From Pantoea sp. A4 (GTDB lineage: Bacteria; Pseudomonadota; Gammaproteobacteria; Enterobacterales; Enterobacteriaceae), in the NCBI RefSeq assembly GCF_000295955.2, contig NZ_ALXE01000025.1, positions 62,001 through 126,000 on the forward strand: a DNA stretch of 64,000 bases. Reading direction: 5' to 3'. Positions 7,863-17,068 of this stretch are shown one piece after another; the first letter of the stretch is position 1; every line of letters starts with the position of its first letter. Under the pieces are notes generated by a model that did not search any database, was not told the DNA's origin, and saw only the letters and a list, made by a program, of their open reading frames with translations. The translations under genes and the position numbers were made by a program.

Positions 7863-10303
7863 GGGGTAATCCCTGACATGGCGTTATCGCTCGAAGGCAC
7901 CGCCGATCCCGCAGGCAGTGGCGGTAGAGCGCAGATGACTGGGCCATAGGTTTGCAGCGCTTTGGGCTGACCATTGGCAATCTGTAAAGCGGTGTGGCAG
8001 CTACGCCCATCCGGTGTGACCACCTCAATGGGGTTCTCTGCGGTTAAATCTTCCAGCCAGGCAATACCATCCCAACCGACATATTCAGTGGCATGATCCG
8101 GGCGCAGAATCTGGCTGGAGAGCGGTAATGGCTGGCCGTTTTGATCGTGCAAAATCACGCTGGCGGCACGCAGCCGTTCGACAGGCATGTTGAGCAGATA
8201 CCCACTCTGGCGCTTCACGGCAAAGCGCTGTTCCACTTTCGGCGCTGTCATATCGGCAGGTAGGTCGAGCGTGTCGATAGCATATCTGGCGGCGTAGTAG
8301 CTGCTAATGGAGGGCACCAGCAAATAGCCATGTTTATCGGTGCGTCCCATGGGCTGGTTTTCATAGCTCACAGTGACATCAGGATAGTCAGTCTTCACTA
8401 ACACAAAGGCATCATTAATATTGTTCGCCGCGAACAGGCTGCTATCCATCCACACCAAAGAGCCCGTCACATCCGCCCACTCGGTGGTGTAAGTGCGGTC
8501 GCCATAGAAACCGGCCGAGGTATCGATGCTGTTATTGCGATAGCGCAGGCTCGCCTGACGATAGTCACCACGGTCGCTGCTCTGATTAGCCCATGAAGCA
8601 TCAGCCGAGAAGCCCCCATCGCTTGGCATGGCGCGCGAGAGAGAAACGCGCTGCGAATTGCCGCCCTGCTGATCGTGCTCAACGCTGAAGGCGGCAGACG
8701 AACGCTCGCCAAACGGAATCATCAGCGAAATGGCTCCGCTCCATTCGCCGTTACTCTGGTCGCGGCTGGCAGAGACGTAAATACTGCTGTTGCCCCACAG
8801 GTTTTTACTCCATGACAGGTTCAGCAGGCGCGTTCGCTCACCGTCAGAAGAGGAGATATCAATGTAGGCGGCACCGATGCTGCCATAATCAGCCAGTGAA
8901 AGGCTGGCGTTATACTGACTACTGCGGCGAGCGAGGGTGTAACTGTTGTTGGTATTGTCATAGCCCTGGCTGCTGGTCAATGCCAGATCGCGGTAACCGG
9001 TGCTGCGCAGCGTTTGCTGCATGCCAAGGTTGAGCCAGTTGTTGTTGTACTGATAGCCCCAGCTGTACTGGGTACCGGCTTTGCCTGACATCTGGCTTTG
9101 CGCCACCGAGCCGTTCACCACCCCAAGGCTGCCGATACGCACCACGCTGCCCGCGCCCCCGGCGGCGATATCGTTACTGCCTTCCGCGTGGCCTTCCACC
9201 GTCAGCCAATCCAGCAGTCCATAGCGCCAGGAGCCACTGGCGGCAGCGGCACCGTAATCAAAACTGCGGTAACCGTAATTCCGGCGCAGTGCCCCAGCGG
9301 CCACGGAGTAATCGGACAGACCGCTTTTAAGCAGCGTGCTGGCAACGTAGAACGGCAGCGTGGTGGTAACCTGACGGCCCAGTGCATCCGTGGTGGTGAC
9401 AACGGCATCACCAGCACCGTTAACAAACGGCACATTGGTGATGGACCAGGGGCCAGCTTGTACCTGGTTTTGACTGGAGCGATAGCCATTAATAAACAGG
9501 TCCACGGTGGAAGGAACAGCGGCTTGTCCGGCGAAGACCGGCAGTGGATAGGTGATCAGGTCAGGACGCAGGCCAAAATCACGGCCAAACTGCACTCCAC
9601 CAAGACGTACACTGTTACTCCAGTTGAGTGCATCAGTAGTCAGGTCGCCCACACGCCAACTGACCACATTATTTTCATCTTCATTACTCCACCAGGTGTC
9701 GTAGCGGGTGTAGCCTTTATTCGACGCGCTGGCTTCTCCCTCTAACTGCTGTTGCCAGATACCGGTACTGGAAAGCTGGCCGTGGCTGCCAAAGAAACGC
9801 AGTTCATTCCAGCCGGAAAGGCGGGAACCGCTGGAGCCGGTGCGGGTGGCATAGAGATCGTAGTTAAACAGCACGCCGCTGCTGGTGCGGCCTGGATAAC
9901 GAGGGCCGTTTTTCACGCCACCAAGCGCCTGGTCGGGCAACCATGCGGGCGGAACATCCAGCAGCAGACGCTGGCGCTGATCGTCATAAACCACTTTACT
10001 CCCGGCCAGTTGGTTAACGTCCACTAACGTCTGGCCGTTGAGCTTCTCCTTCGCGATACCCGCCTGTTGTAAATCGGCACTGCGCACCCAGTAATCCCCG
10101 CGCTGGAGATTCACCGGCACAATTTGCCCACGCGCCTGTTGGTTAACCACCAGCTCCAGCAGCAGTTGCTGCCCATTGGCGTTGTTTTCCAGCGTCGGCG
10201 GTGGGGGCAGTTCCGAGAAGGACTCTGCCATCGCGATAGCGGGCGTCAGGCAGCTGAGTACGCTGCCAACGGCAAGGGCACAGGGTGAGAGAGTCAGGCG
10301 CAT
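7859..10303 (-). CDS. outer-membrane fimbrial usher (CsuD-like)
   Basis: Outer-membrane usher of 814 residues that gates subunit export and assembles the pilus. It has a Sec signal (first ~26 residues, ending AIAMA). An N-terminal periplasmic domain follows (LLLELVVNQQARGQIVPVNL), then a central 24-strand beta-barrel rich in aromatic/Gly strands, the plug region around ITNVPFVNGAGDAVV, and C-terminal domains (SYENQPMGRTDKHGYLLVPS). Length and operon position fit the archaic sigma-class ushers. It lies between the chaperone gene (10-bp gap) and the tip gene (overlap). Confidence 0.92.
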   Translation of the reverse strand: MRLTLSPCALAVGSVLSCLTPAIAMAESFSELPPPPTLENNANGQQLLLELVVNQQARGQIVPVNLQRGDYWVRSADLQQAGIAKEKLNGQTLVDVNQLAGSKVVYDDQRQRLLLDVPPAWLPDQALGGVKNGPRYPGRTSSGVLFNYDLYATRTGSSGSRLSGWNELRFFGSHGQLSSTGIWQQQLEGEASASNKGYTRYDTWWSNEDENNVVSWRVGDLTTDALNWSNSVRLGGVQFGRDFGLRPDLITYPLPVFAGQAAVPSTVDLFINGYRSSQNQVQAGPWSITNVPFVNGAGDAVVTTTDALGRQVTTTLPFYVASTLLKSGLSDYSVAAGALRRNYGYRSFDYGAAAASGSWRYGLLDWLTVEGHAEGSNDIAAGGAGSVVRIGSLGVVNGSVAQSQMSGKAGTQYSWGYQYNNNWLNLGMQQTLRSTGYRDLALTSSQGYDNTNNSYTLARRSSQYNASLSLADYGSIGAAYIDISSSDGERTRLLNLSWSKNLWGNSSIYVSASRDQSNGEWSGAISLMIPFGERSSAAFSVEHDQQGGNSQRVSLSRAMPSDGGFSADASWANQSSDRGDYRQASLRYRNNSIDTSAGFYGDRTYTTEWADVTGSLVWMDSSLFAANNINDAFVLVKTDYPDVTVSYENQPMGRTDKHGYLLVPSISSYYAARYAIDTLDLPADMTAPKVEQRFAVKRQSGYLLNMPVERLRAASVILHDQNGQPLPLSSQILRPDHATEYVGWDGIAWLEDLTAENPIEVVTPDGRSCHTALQIANGQPKALQTYGPVICALPPLPAGSAVPSSDNAMSGITP

Positions 10304-10313
10304 AAGTGTGCGC

Positions 10314-11012
10314 TTACTGACTAGCTAAACTACGCCAGTGGCTCTTATTCATCTCCGCTTGTAGCTCTCCGCTCACCGTGCTGTTCAGCGGCCAGCGGTT
10401 ACTACTGTGTGCCAGCACATAGCCAAACAGGCCCTGGCCGAGTGCGCGTCCACCAATGGTGAGATTACTCAAACGCGCATGGCCGTTACCCTGATTATTG
10501 AGCTGGAGCCAGTGGCGGCCTCCGCTGCTGACCTGCTGCCAGCTCAGCTGTGGTTTGGCACTGTCTGCCGTCACGCCGCTGCCATAGGTGAACAGCGGCA
10601 CCGAATAGCGCATCTGGAAGTTCAGCCCGGCCTGATTAGGTGCAGGCGCTTTGGGCGTGGGGATTTCATCTAACACCACACGATAGGCCAGCTCTTGCCC
10701 GGCTGGCGTTGGGTTAAGGCGAATCAGACGAATCAGCTGTTTTTGGCCGGGATCAATGCGTACCACAGGTGGGCTAGCCACCACGCCTTGTTGCGTCTGG
10801 TACTGCTCATGTTCGGCCACTTGCTGCCAGCCAAAAATACGTACCTGCATCATCGTGGTGGCGTTGCCCCGATTTTCCAGCCACAGCTCGGTGGCTTTAT
10901 CGTCGGGATTGATGACCGGGTCGATGGGCCAGATCATCACGGAATTGGCCGCATGGGCCAGCGGGGTCAGGAGAATGAACAGGGTGTAGAGTAGGGTTGC
11001 TAGCACGCGCAT
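10314..11012 (-). CDS. periplasmic pilus chaperone (CsuC-like)
   Basis: PapD-fold chaperone of 232 residues with a signal peptide (MRVLATLLYTLFILLTPLAHA). The first immunoglobulin-like domain (~22-140) shows the strand pattern ATELWLENRGNATTMMQVRI and the cleft region PGQKQLIRLIRLNPTPAGQELAYRV, where the conserved basic residue anchors the subunit C-terminus. The second domain is ~145-232. It holds SCPU subunits by donor-strand complementation and delivers them to the usher gene product encoded next door. Confidence 0.92.
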   Translation of the reverse strand: MRVLATLLYTLFILLTPLAHAANSVMIWPIDPVINPDDKATELWLENRGNATTMMQVRIFGWQQVAEHEQYQTQQGVVASPPVVRIDPGQKQLIRLIRLNPTPAGQELAYRVVLDEIPTPKAPAPNQAGLNFQMRYSVPLFTYGSGVTADSAKPQLSWQQVSSGGRHWLQLNNQGNGHARLSNLTIGGRALGQGLFGYVLAHSSNRWPLNSTVSGELQAEMNKSHWRSLASQ

Positions 11013-11028
11013 GGTCTGAATCCTTCAT

Positions 11029-11538
11029 TTACCAGCTCAGGGTCACGGTAAGAGTATCGGTATAACTCCCGGCTCGAGTGGGGCCAGGTAACTGTAATAA
11101 GCCGTAGATCGGCAATGTAATATTATTGGCATTGCTAAAACTCAGTGCCACGGCCTGATTGACCGGAATTGCTGTGGTGCGGGCGGCATTACTGTAAAGG
11201 TAATAGGCGACGGTATTGGTGAAGCTAGCCAGTTTCAGGTTACGGGTAGTGGTGTAATTACTCCCCCCGTTGATGCTCATGGTGAGGCTGGTGCCGGGCG
11301 TACAGGCGAGCGTAATGGCGCTGTTCTGTACAAAGCTGGCACTGACGCTACTGCTGGAAAGTCCGGACTGCGTGCCAAAATCGAGCGTACCGAATACGCC
11401 AGTATTGGTACCCGAAATGACGCAACCGGCCACAATGGAGGCAGTGACCTGGAAGGTTGCGGTTGGCAACCCCCAGGCCGATGCACTACACAGCAGTAGA
11501 ACAGCGGTCAACGTTAATCGCCGACGGACTAACTCCAC
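11029..11538 (-). CDS. minor Csu-type pilin, spore-coat-U domain
   Basis: Secreted single SCPU-domain protein of 169 residues with a signal peptide (to about SAWG). The domain carries a Cys pair (VAGCVISGTN and LACTPGTSL) and ends TRAGSYTDTLTVTLSW, the family C-terminal strand. The start is GTG at 11538, 13 bp after the preceding gene. It probably corresponds to CsuA or CsuB. The Acinetobacter operon has both, and this one has only one such minor subunit. Confidence 0.8.
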   Translation of the reverse strand: MELVRRRLTLTAVLLLCSASAWGLPTATFQVTASIVAGCVISGTNTGVFGTLDFGTQSGLSSSSVSASFVQNSAITLACTPGTSLTMSINGGSNYTTTRNLKLASFTNTVAYYLYSNAARTTAIPVNQAVALSFSNANNITLPIYGLLQLPGPTRAGSYTDTLTVTLSW

Positions 11539-11551
11539 TCAGGCAACCGAC

Positions 11552-12118
11552 TCAATAGTTTACTGAGACGTTGATCGTGTCGTTATAGGTGCCCGCCGGG
11601 ATAACCGGGTTGTAACCGCCACCCACGATACGCCCATAAATGGCGTAGTTGGTCCCCAATGTCGCATCAGTGACACCACTGGCTGCAATATTGGTATTGT
11701 TGGCGATAGCGGTGGTGTAAGCGGAGTCGCTATACAGGGTATACGCGATACCTTGGGTATTATCCGAGGACAGGCGCAGGTAACGCGGCTGTGTACTTGC
11801 CGTGCCATAGACGGTTGCTGGTGCGGTGTTACTGCCGGTCACCTGCACGTTGAACGTTTGGCCGGTGGTACAGCGAACATAAATACCGTTACCCGATGAA
11901 CCCACCAGTGTTGCTCCCAGAGTGTCAAAAGTAGCAGCGCTAGTACCGAAGTTAAGGGCACCGAAGTTAACCCCAGTGGTAGCAGACTGGCCATTAACCA
12001 GACAGCCAGTGGTCAGCGTCAGGGTGGCAGCAATGGTCCCGGTGGTGGAGGCGGCTTGAGTGACAACAGGTACAGCGATACTCAGGCTGGTTGCCAGCAG
12101 AAAAAGCTTAAGTTTCAT
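11552..12118 (-). CDS. major Csu-type pilin (CsuA/B-like), spore-coat-U domain
   Basis: First gene of the pilus operon: 188 residues with a signal peptide (MKLKLFLLATSLSIAVPVVTQA), then a Ser/Thr/Ala/Gly-rich single SCPU domain. The Cys pair is at LTTGCLVNG and YVRCTTGQT, and the protein ends IPAGTYNDTINVSVNY. The N-terminal STTGTIAATLTLTTGC is the kind of strand that donates to the neighbouring subunit. I chose the ATG at 12118 (AAGGA 6-7 nt upstream) over an in-frame TTG six bases earlier. Being first and single-domain, it is the likely shaft subunit. Confidence 0.85.
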   Translation of the reverse strand: MKLKLFLLATSLSIAVPVVTQAASTTGTIAATLTLTTGCLVNGQSATTGVNFGALNFGTSAATFDTLGATLVGSSGNGIYVRCTTGQTFNVQVTGSNTAPATVYGTASTQPRYLRLSSDNTQGIAYTLYSDSAYTTAIANNTNIAASGVTDATLGTNYAIYGRIVGGGYNPVIPAGTYNDTINVSVNY

Positions 12119-12652
12119 AATCAATCCTTACTGATTATACGGAGTCTTTGCTTTTTCACCTGGTGATACATTGATAAAAACAACCAAAATAAGCCTAAGT
12201 ATTTATCCTGTTTATATCTCTCTTTCCTATGATTTACAGGATAATTCTTAGTGATGCTGTATATATTTTGTATCAGTTTTCTTTACTATAGATCAAGCTC
12301 TTATCGTCAGGTTAGCAGAAAGTTCACTTTTCACTTATTAATTGCACGCAGTTAAAATAAATTGTTTTTAACCAATGGTTTGCAGTGTAAAGAAAAAAAC
12401 AAAGCGTGAATTATTCCTGCCTCTACCGCCACACCTGCATCAATGGTATGTTCGTGCATTCTTCACACGGGCCGCCACTCTGACGCACTTTTCTGATGTT
12501 TTTAAGACAAATCAGCGCAATTTGGCTCCGGCTGAGAGGGATTGTCAGCGGCGGTAAAAAATTTTTAGCACAGAAACGTGGTGTCTATTTTTCTGTGCTG
12601 GTTTGTTACCGGGTGGGCTATGACTCATCACGGTTTTTGAGGAGTACAAATA
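12119..12652. promoter_or_regulatory. AT-rich divergent region between pilus operon and first MHYT gene
   Basis: This 534-bp region has no convincing gene. It is markedly AT-rich near the pilus start (12160-12400), typical of regulated or H-NS-bound promoters, and must hold the pilus promoter and the promoter of the MHYT-GGDEF-EAL gene. I see no clear sigma-54 or other recognisable operator. The Shine-Dalgarno for the rightward gene lies at about 12638-12643. Confidence 0.5.
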
Positions 12653-14743
12653 ATGCAGGTTAGCTGGGACACCGTTCTGGTTAGCGTTTCGCTGATTGTG
12701 GCATTTATCGCGTCTTTTACCGCGTTAGACACGGCGGGTCGTGTTGCGGTTTCGCAGGGTTGGTTGGCTCGCCTGTGGCTGGTTGCAGGGGGGACGGCAT
12801 TGGGGATTGGTGTCTGGGCGATGCACTTTATTGGCATGCTCGCGCTGATGATGCCAATGCGTATGCATTACGACACCCATCTTACCGCGCTGTCGCTGGT
12901 GGTTGCCGTTGTGGCTTCCATTCTGGCGCTGGCGCAAGTGGTGCGCGGGGCCGCATTACATCGCCAGCGCTGGCTGCTGGGTAGCGGTTTGCTCGCACTA
13001 GGGGTAGTGGCGATGCACTATCTGGGGATGGTCGCGCTGATGATTACTCCACATCCTCGCTGGAATGTCTGGCTCGTGGCGCTGTCGGTGGTGGTGGCTT
13101 TTGCGGCCTCTGCGGCGGCGCTGTGGCTGGCTTTTCATTTACGTCAGGGCGAACGCAAACTGTTGTTGATGCGCGCATTGGCGTCACTGGTGATGGGGTG
13201 TGCGATTGCGGGTATGCACTACATTGGCATGGCGGCGGCTTCCTTCAGCCTTGAGAGCCAGATTTCCTCACCCGGCGTCAGCGATGAAGGACTGGCGGTC
13301 TGGGTAACGATTGTCACGCTGTCGATTCTCGGGCTCACCCTGTTGGCATCGATGCTGGACGCGCAATTACGCGCAGCACGGTTAGCCACCCGACTTAAGC
13401 GCGCCAATAGCGAGCTTCAACAGTTGGCGATGTTCGATACCTTAACCCGCTTGCCGAACCGGGCGCAGTTGGATCAGTTCCTGACCGCAACCTTACGCAA
13501 CGCCACGCTTAACGACCAACGCTTCAGCGTGATGTATATGGATTTGGATGGCTTCAAAGCGGTGAATGACAGCTGGGGGCATCATGTGGGCGATCGGCTC
13601 TTGCTGGCGGTGACAACCCGTCTGGCGGGGAGCCTGTCAGCGGACATGCTGCTGGCCCGACTCGGCGGGGATGAGTTTGTGCTGGTCTATCCCGAAAGCG
13701 ATGAGGAACAGGCCATCGCGTTTGCACAGCAGCTCGTGACCTTGATTGATCACCCCTTTGAGCTGGAACGCTACCGCCTGCGGGTTTCGCTGAGCATCGG
13801 GATTGCCCTGTTCCCACAGCACGGGAAAAGCCTGCAAACCCTGCTATTTAATGCCGACTCGGCGATGTATCACACCAAACACAGCGGGCGTAACGGCTGG
13901 TGTCTGTTTGAGCCGGAGATGAGCACGTTAGCGCAGCATCAGTTGCAGTTGGCGAACGACTTGTGGCTGGCGCTGGAACGCCAGGAGATGCGGCTGTTCT
14001 ACCAGCCGAAGTTTCGATCCAGTAGCAATACGTTAATGGGGTTTGAGGCGTTGTTACGCTGGCAGCATCCTGCGCGTGGCTTACTGATGCCGGATATCTT
14101 TTTACCGCGCGCGGAGAAAACCGGCCAGATCGTGGCATTAGGTAACTGGGTCATTGACGAAGCCTGTCGCCAGCTGCGCGCATGGTATGACGCGGGCCAC
14201 GCAGACTGGACGGTATCGGTCAATTTGTCTTCGCTGCAGTTTCAGCAGCGTGACTTAACCGAAACGATTAGCCAGGCGCTGAGCCGTCACCGTTTATTGC
14301 CGCAAGGGGTGATTCTGGAAGTCAGCGAAAACATCGTGATGCGTGATATTCCGTTTAGCCAGCAGCGTATCAGTGAGTTGCAGCGGCTGGGCATCAGCGT
14401 CGCCATCGACAACTTCGGTATCGGTTACGCCAACCTGCTACAACTGCGCCATCTTGAAGCGACTGAACTGAAAATTGATCGCAGTTTTATCAACAGTCTG
14501 CGCGCCGACAGTGAAGATGCCAGCGTGGTGAGTGCCATGTTGCATCTGGCTCAGAGCCTGAATTTACGCATGGTGGCGGAAGGGGTAGAAACGGAAGAGC
14601 AACAGCACTTACTCAAACGCCTGGGCTTTGATGCTATGCAGGGGTATTTGCTAGGCATGCCTAAACCGGCGGAGCGCATCAGCGAGTTGGACTGGCAACC
14701 GGCTCCCGCTAGCACAGCGATGGAGCCACAGCCAGGCGTCTGA
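12653..14743 (+). CDS. MHYT-GGDEF-EAL membrane protein with degenerate EAL site
   Basis: Integral-membrane cyclic-di-GMP protein of 696 residues. Residues ~1-240 form seven membrane helices with three MHYT-type motifs (MHFIGM, MHYLGM, MHYIGM), a proposed sensor of oxygen, CO or NO via bound copper. The GGDEF domain is intact (GGDEF at 338-342) but has no upstream RxxD inhibitory site. The EAL domain keeps E465-A-L, but the catalytic Asp-Asp motif reads IDNFGIG: the second Asp is Asn587 and the following Thr is Ile. Phosphodiesterase activity is therefore probably weak or lost (inference), leaving a cyclase or a binding domain. The start is preceded by GAGGAG. A paralogue follows. Confidence 0.9.
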   Translation: MQVSWDTVLVSVSLIVAFIASFTALDTAGRVAVSQGWLARLWLVAGGTALGIGVWAMHFIGMLALMMPMRMHYDTHLTALSLVVAVVASILALAQVVRGAALHRQRWLLGSGLLALGVVAMHYLGMVALMITPHPRWNVWLVALSVVVAFAASAAALWLAFHLRQGERKLLLMRALASLVMGCAIAGMHYIGMAAASFSLESQISSPGVSDEGLAVWVTIVTLSILGLTLLASMLDAQLRAARLATRLKRANSELQQLAMFDTLTRLPNRAQLDQFLTATLRNATLNDQRFSVMYMDLDGFKAVNDSWGHHVGDRLLLAVTTRLAGSLSADMLLARLGGDEFVLVYPESDEEQAIAFAQQLVTLIDHPFELERYRLRVSLSIGIALFPQHGKSLQTLLFNADSAMYHTKHSGRNGWCLFEPEMSTLAQHQLQLANDLWLALERQEMRLFYQPKFRSSSNTLMGFEALLRWQHPARGLLMPDIFLPRAEKTGQIVALGNWVIDEACRQLRAWYDAGHADWTVSVNLSSLQFQQRDLTETISQALSRHRLLPQGVILEVSENIVMRDIPFSQQRISELQRLGISVAIDNFGIGYANLLQLRHLEATELKIDRSFINSLRADSEDASVVSAMLHLAQSLNLRMVAEGVETEEQQHLLKRLGFDAMQGYLLGMPKPAERISELDWQPAPASTAMEPQPGV

Positions 14744-14884
14744 ACCGGGATTAAAATCAGGCAAATATTGTCTGTTTTATCTGCATTAATGGCAGCGGCT
14801 GCCGATAGGATCAGCTGCTGTTAATGGTATTTCTGTCATCCCTTATTGAGCAGCGGTGGCCCTGCTGCTTTCTGGAACCTCGTG

Positions 14885-16963
14885 ATGTTAGTGACTTCTT
14901 ATGACGCCTTTACCGTGATTGTCTCGGTACTGGTGGCGATTCTGGCTTCATATACTGCGCTTGATATGGCAGGGCGTGTCACCACCTCTACCGGAAGAGT
15001 AGCCCTGGTGTGGTTGTTTGGCGGCGGTTTCTCCATGGGCGTTGGCATTTGGGCGATGCATTTCATCGGCATGCTGTCGATGGAGCTCAATATGGTGATG
15101 AGCTACAACCCGGTGCTCACTGCGGCTTCCATGGTGATTGCTGTCTGCGCCTCGATTTTTGCGCTGTGGTTAGTCTGCCAGGGGGAGTTGCCGCTCAGCA
15201 AACTGCTGTCCGGGGCAGTGGTGCTCGGCACGGGCATTGTGGCGATGCACTATACCGGCATGGCGGCGCTGATGTTTTCTCCCGGCATCACCTGGGACTA
15301 CTGCTGGGTGGCGTTGTCGGTGTTGATTGCTTTAGTGGCTTCCTGCGTTGCACTGTGGCTGGCTTTCCATCTGCGTGAAGGCAGTGGCCGACTCACGCTG
15401 TGGCGTATTGGGGCGGCGATCGTCATGGGGATTGCCATCGCCGGTATGCACTACACCGGTATGATGGCGGCGGATTTCCCGATGAGCAGTCATGCCACGC
15501 ACGCAGGGGTAAATGGCAACTGGCTGGCGCTATTGGTGACCGTGGTGACACTCTCGGTGCTGAGCATTACGCTGCTGGTCTCTATGTTGGATGCGCGCAT
15601 GCAGGCCCGAACGTCACTGCTGGCACGCTCGCTGGCGGAAGCGAACCGCGAGTTAGCCCAGCTGGCGCTGCACGATAACCTGACCCGTTTGCCGAACCGT
15701 ATTTTGCTGGAAGATCGACTGGAGCAGGCGATCAGCAAAGCCCGGCGCGAAAAGAGCCATTTCGCGCTGATGTTCATGGATTTAGACGGTTTTAAAGCAG
15801 TGAACGATGCGTTTGGTCATCACATTGGCGATAACCTGCTGGTGGCGGTGAGTGAGCGCATGCGGGCAGAGATGAAAGGGCATTTTACCCTGGCGCGCAT
15901 GGGTGGTGACGAATTCGTCCTCTTAATGGAGATTGGCGATCCCAATGATGCCGCTGCCGCCGCAGATGCCTTGATTAAGGCGATCGATCGGCCCTTTGAT
16001 ATTTCTCGCTATGAACTGGTGGTGTCGCTCAGTGTCGGCATTGCGGTGTATCCGGGCGACGGTGAAGATGAGCGTGAGCTGATGTTTAACGCCGATGCCG
16101 CCATGTATCACACCAAGAATAATGGCCGTAACGGCTACACCTTCTTCCAGCCTTCGATGAATATTCTGGCGCAGGCGCAGTTACAGCTGAATAACGATCT
16201 GTGGCACGCGCTGGAGCAGGGTGAGCTGCGCCTGTTCTATCAGCCAAAATATTGCGCACCCAGCGGGCCGATTATTGGCTTTGAGGCGTTGTTACGCTGG
16301 CAGCATCCAGAGCGCGGTTTACTGACGCCCGACCTGTTCCTGCCCTTGGCAGAAAAGACCGGCATGATTGTGCAAATCGGTAACTGGGTGATTAATGAAG
16401 CGTGTCGGCAGTTGCACTGTTGGCATGAGCAGGGCCATCAGGAGTGGTCAGTGGCGGTGAACCTGTCGGCGTTGCAGTTTGAACAGAGTAATTTGGTGGA
16501 GACCGTGCTGACCGCGCTGAATACCCATCAGATTCCGGCGCACCAGCTAACGCTGGAAGTGACCGAAACCACGGCGATGCGTAATCCGGACGAGAGCGTG
16601 CGCATTCTGACGGAGCTGACCCAACTGGGGGTGAAAGCCTCAATCGATGACTTTGGTACTGGCTATTCCAGCTTGCTCTATCTGAAGCGTTTGCCGGCCA
16701 GTGAGCTGAAGATCGATCGCGCTTTTGTTAATGAACTGGATCGTCATTCGGAAGATGCCACTATTGTTTCGGCGATTGTGGCGCTGGCACAGTCGTTAGA
16801 ACTGCGAGTGGTAGCGGAAGGTGTAGAGACGGAAGAGCAGCAGGCGTTTCTCACCGGGCTGGGTTGCCATACTTTACAGGGTTATTTACTGGGCAAACCG
16901 TTGCCACCGGAGCGTGTTGGAGAGTTACGCAATTTCCCCGGTAAAGAGGATGTGATGGCCTGA
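14885..16963 (+). CDS. MHYT-GGDEF-EAL cyclic-di-GMP cyclase/phosphodiesterase
   Basis: Paralogue of the preceding gene with the same plan: a seven-helix MHYT sensor (~1-245; MHFIGM, MHYTGM, MHYTGM), GGDEF (340-344) and EAL (467-469). Unlike its neighbour it keeps the EAL metal motif DDFGTGYSS (Asp588-Asp589), so both halves look catalytic. No RxxD product-inhibition site precedes GGDEF. I chose the ATG at 14885 (692 residues) because the N-terminus then aligns with the paralogue; an in-frame TTG at 14846 would add 13 residues. The 141-bp gap allows separate promoters. It lies tail-to-tail with the flagellar gene lfhA. Confidence 0.9.
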   Translation: MLVTSYDAFTVIVSVLVAILASYTALDMAGRVTTSTGRVALVWLFGGGFSMGVGIWAMHFIGMLSMELNMVMSYNPVLTAASMVIAVCASIFALWLVCQGELPLSKLLSGAVVLGTGIVAMHYTGMAALMFSPGITWDYCWVALSVLIALVASCVALWLAFHLREGSGRLTLWRIGAAIVMGIAIAGMHYTGMMAADFPMSSHATHAGVNGNWLALLVTVVTLSVLSITLLVSMLDARMQARTSLLARSLAEANRELAQLALHDNLTRLPNRILLEDRLEQAISKARREKSHFALMFMDLDGFKAVNDAFGHHIGDNLLVAVSERMRAEMKGHFTLARMGGDEFVLLMEIGDPNDAAAAADALIKAIDRPFDISRYELVVSLSVGIAVYPGDGEDERELMFNADAAMYHTKNNGRNGYTFFQPSMNILAQAQLQLNNDLWHALEQGELRLFYQPKYCAPSGPIIGFEALLRWQHPERGLLTPDLFLPLAEKTGMIVQIGNWVINEACRQLHCWHEQGHQEWSVAVNLSALQFEQSNLVETVLTALNTHQIPAHQLTLEVTETTAMRNPDESVRILTELTQLGVKASIDDFGTGYSSLLYLKRLPASELKIDRAFVNELDRHSEDATIVSAIVALAQSLELRVVAEGVETEEQQAFLTGLGCHTLQGYLLGKPLPPERVGELRNFPGKEDVMA

Positions 16964-17037
16964 AGGTAGGGCAAATATCGCTATAGAACAGAGGGACGAT
17001 CGGCGCTGCATCGCCTCCAGCGTGATCTGCCCTACCT
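16964..17037. repeat. 74-bp element bounded by 10-bp perfect inverted repeats
   Basis: AGGTAGGGCA at 16964-16973 is repeated inverted as TGCCCTACCT at 17028-17037. The element occupies nearly the whole gap between the MHYT gene stop and the lfhA stop. It could be a small repetitive palindromic element, or a convergent transcription-stop structure. No U-run is visible. Confidence 0.5.
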
Positions 17038-17068
17038 GTATCTCTTACCCAACTGGTCTGGCAAAAAG

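Noticed and set aside
9098..9745. 215-codon open frame on the plus strand
   Set aside because: Antisense to the usher gene, with composition reflecting the beta-barrel coding strand; no recognisable motif.
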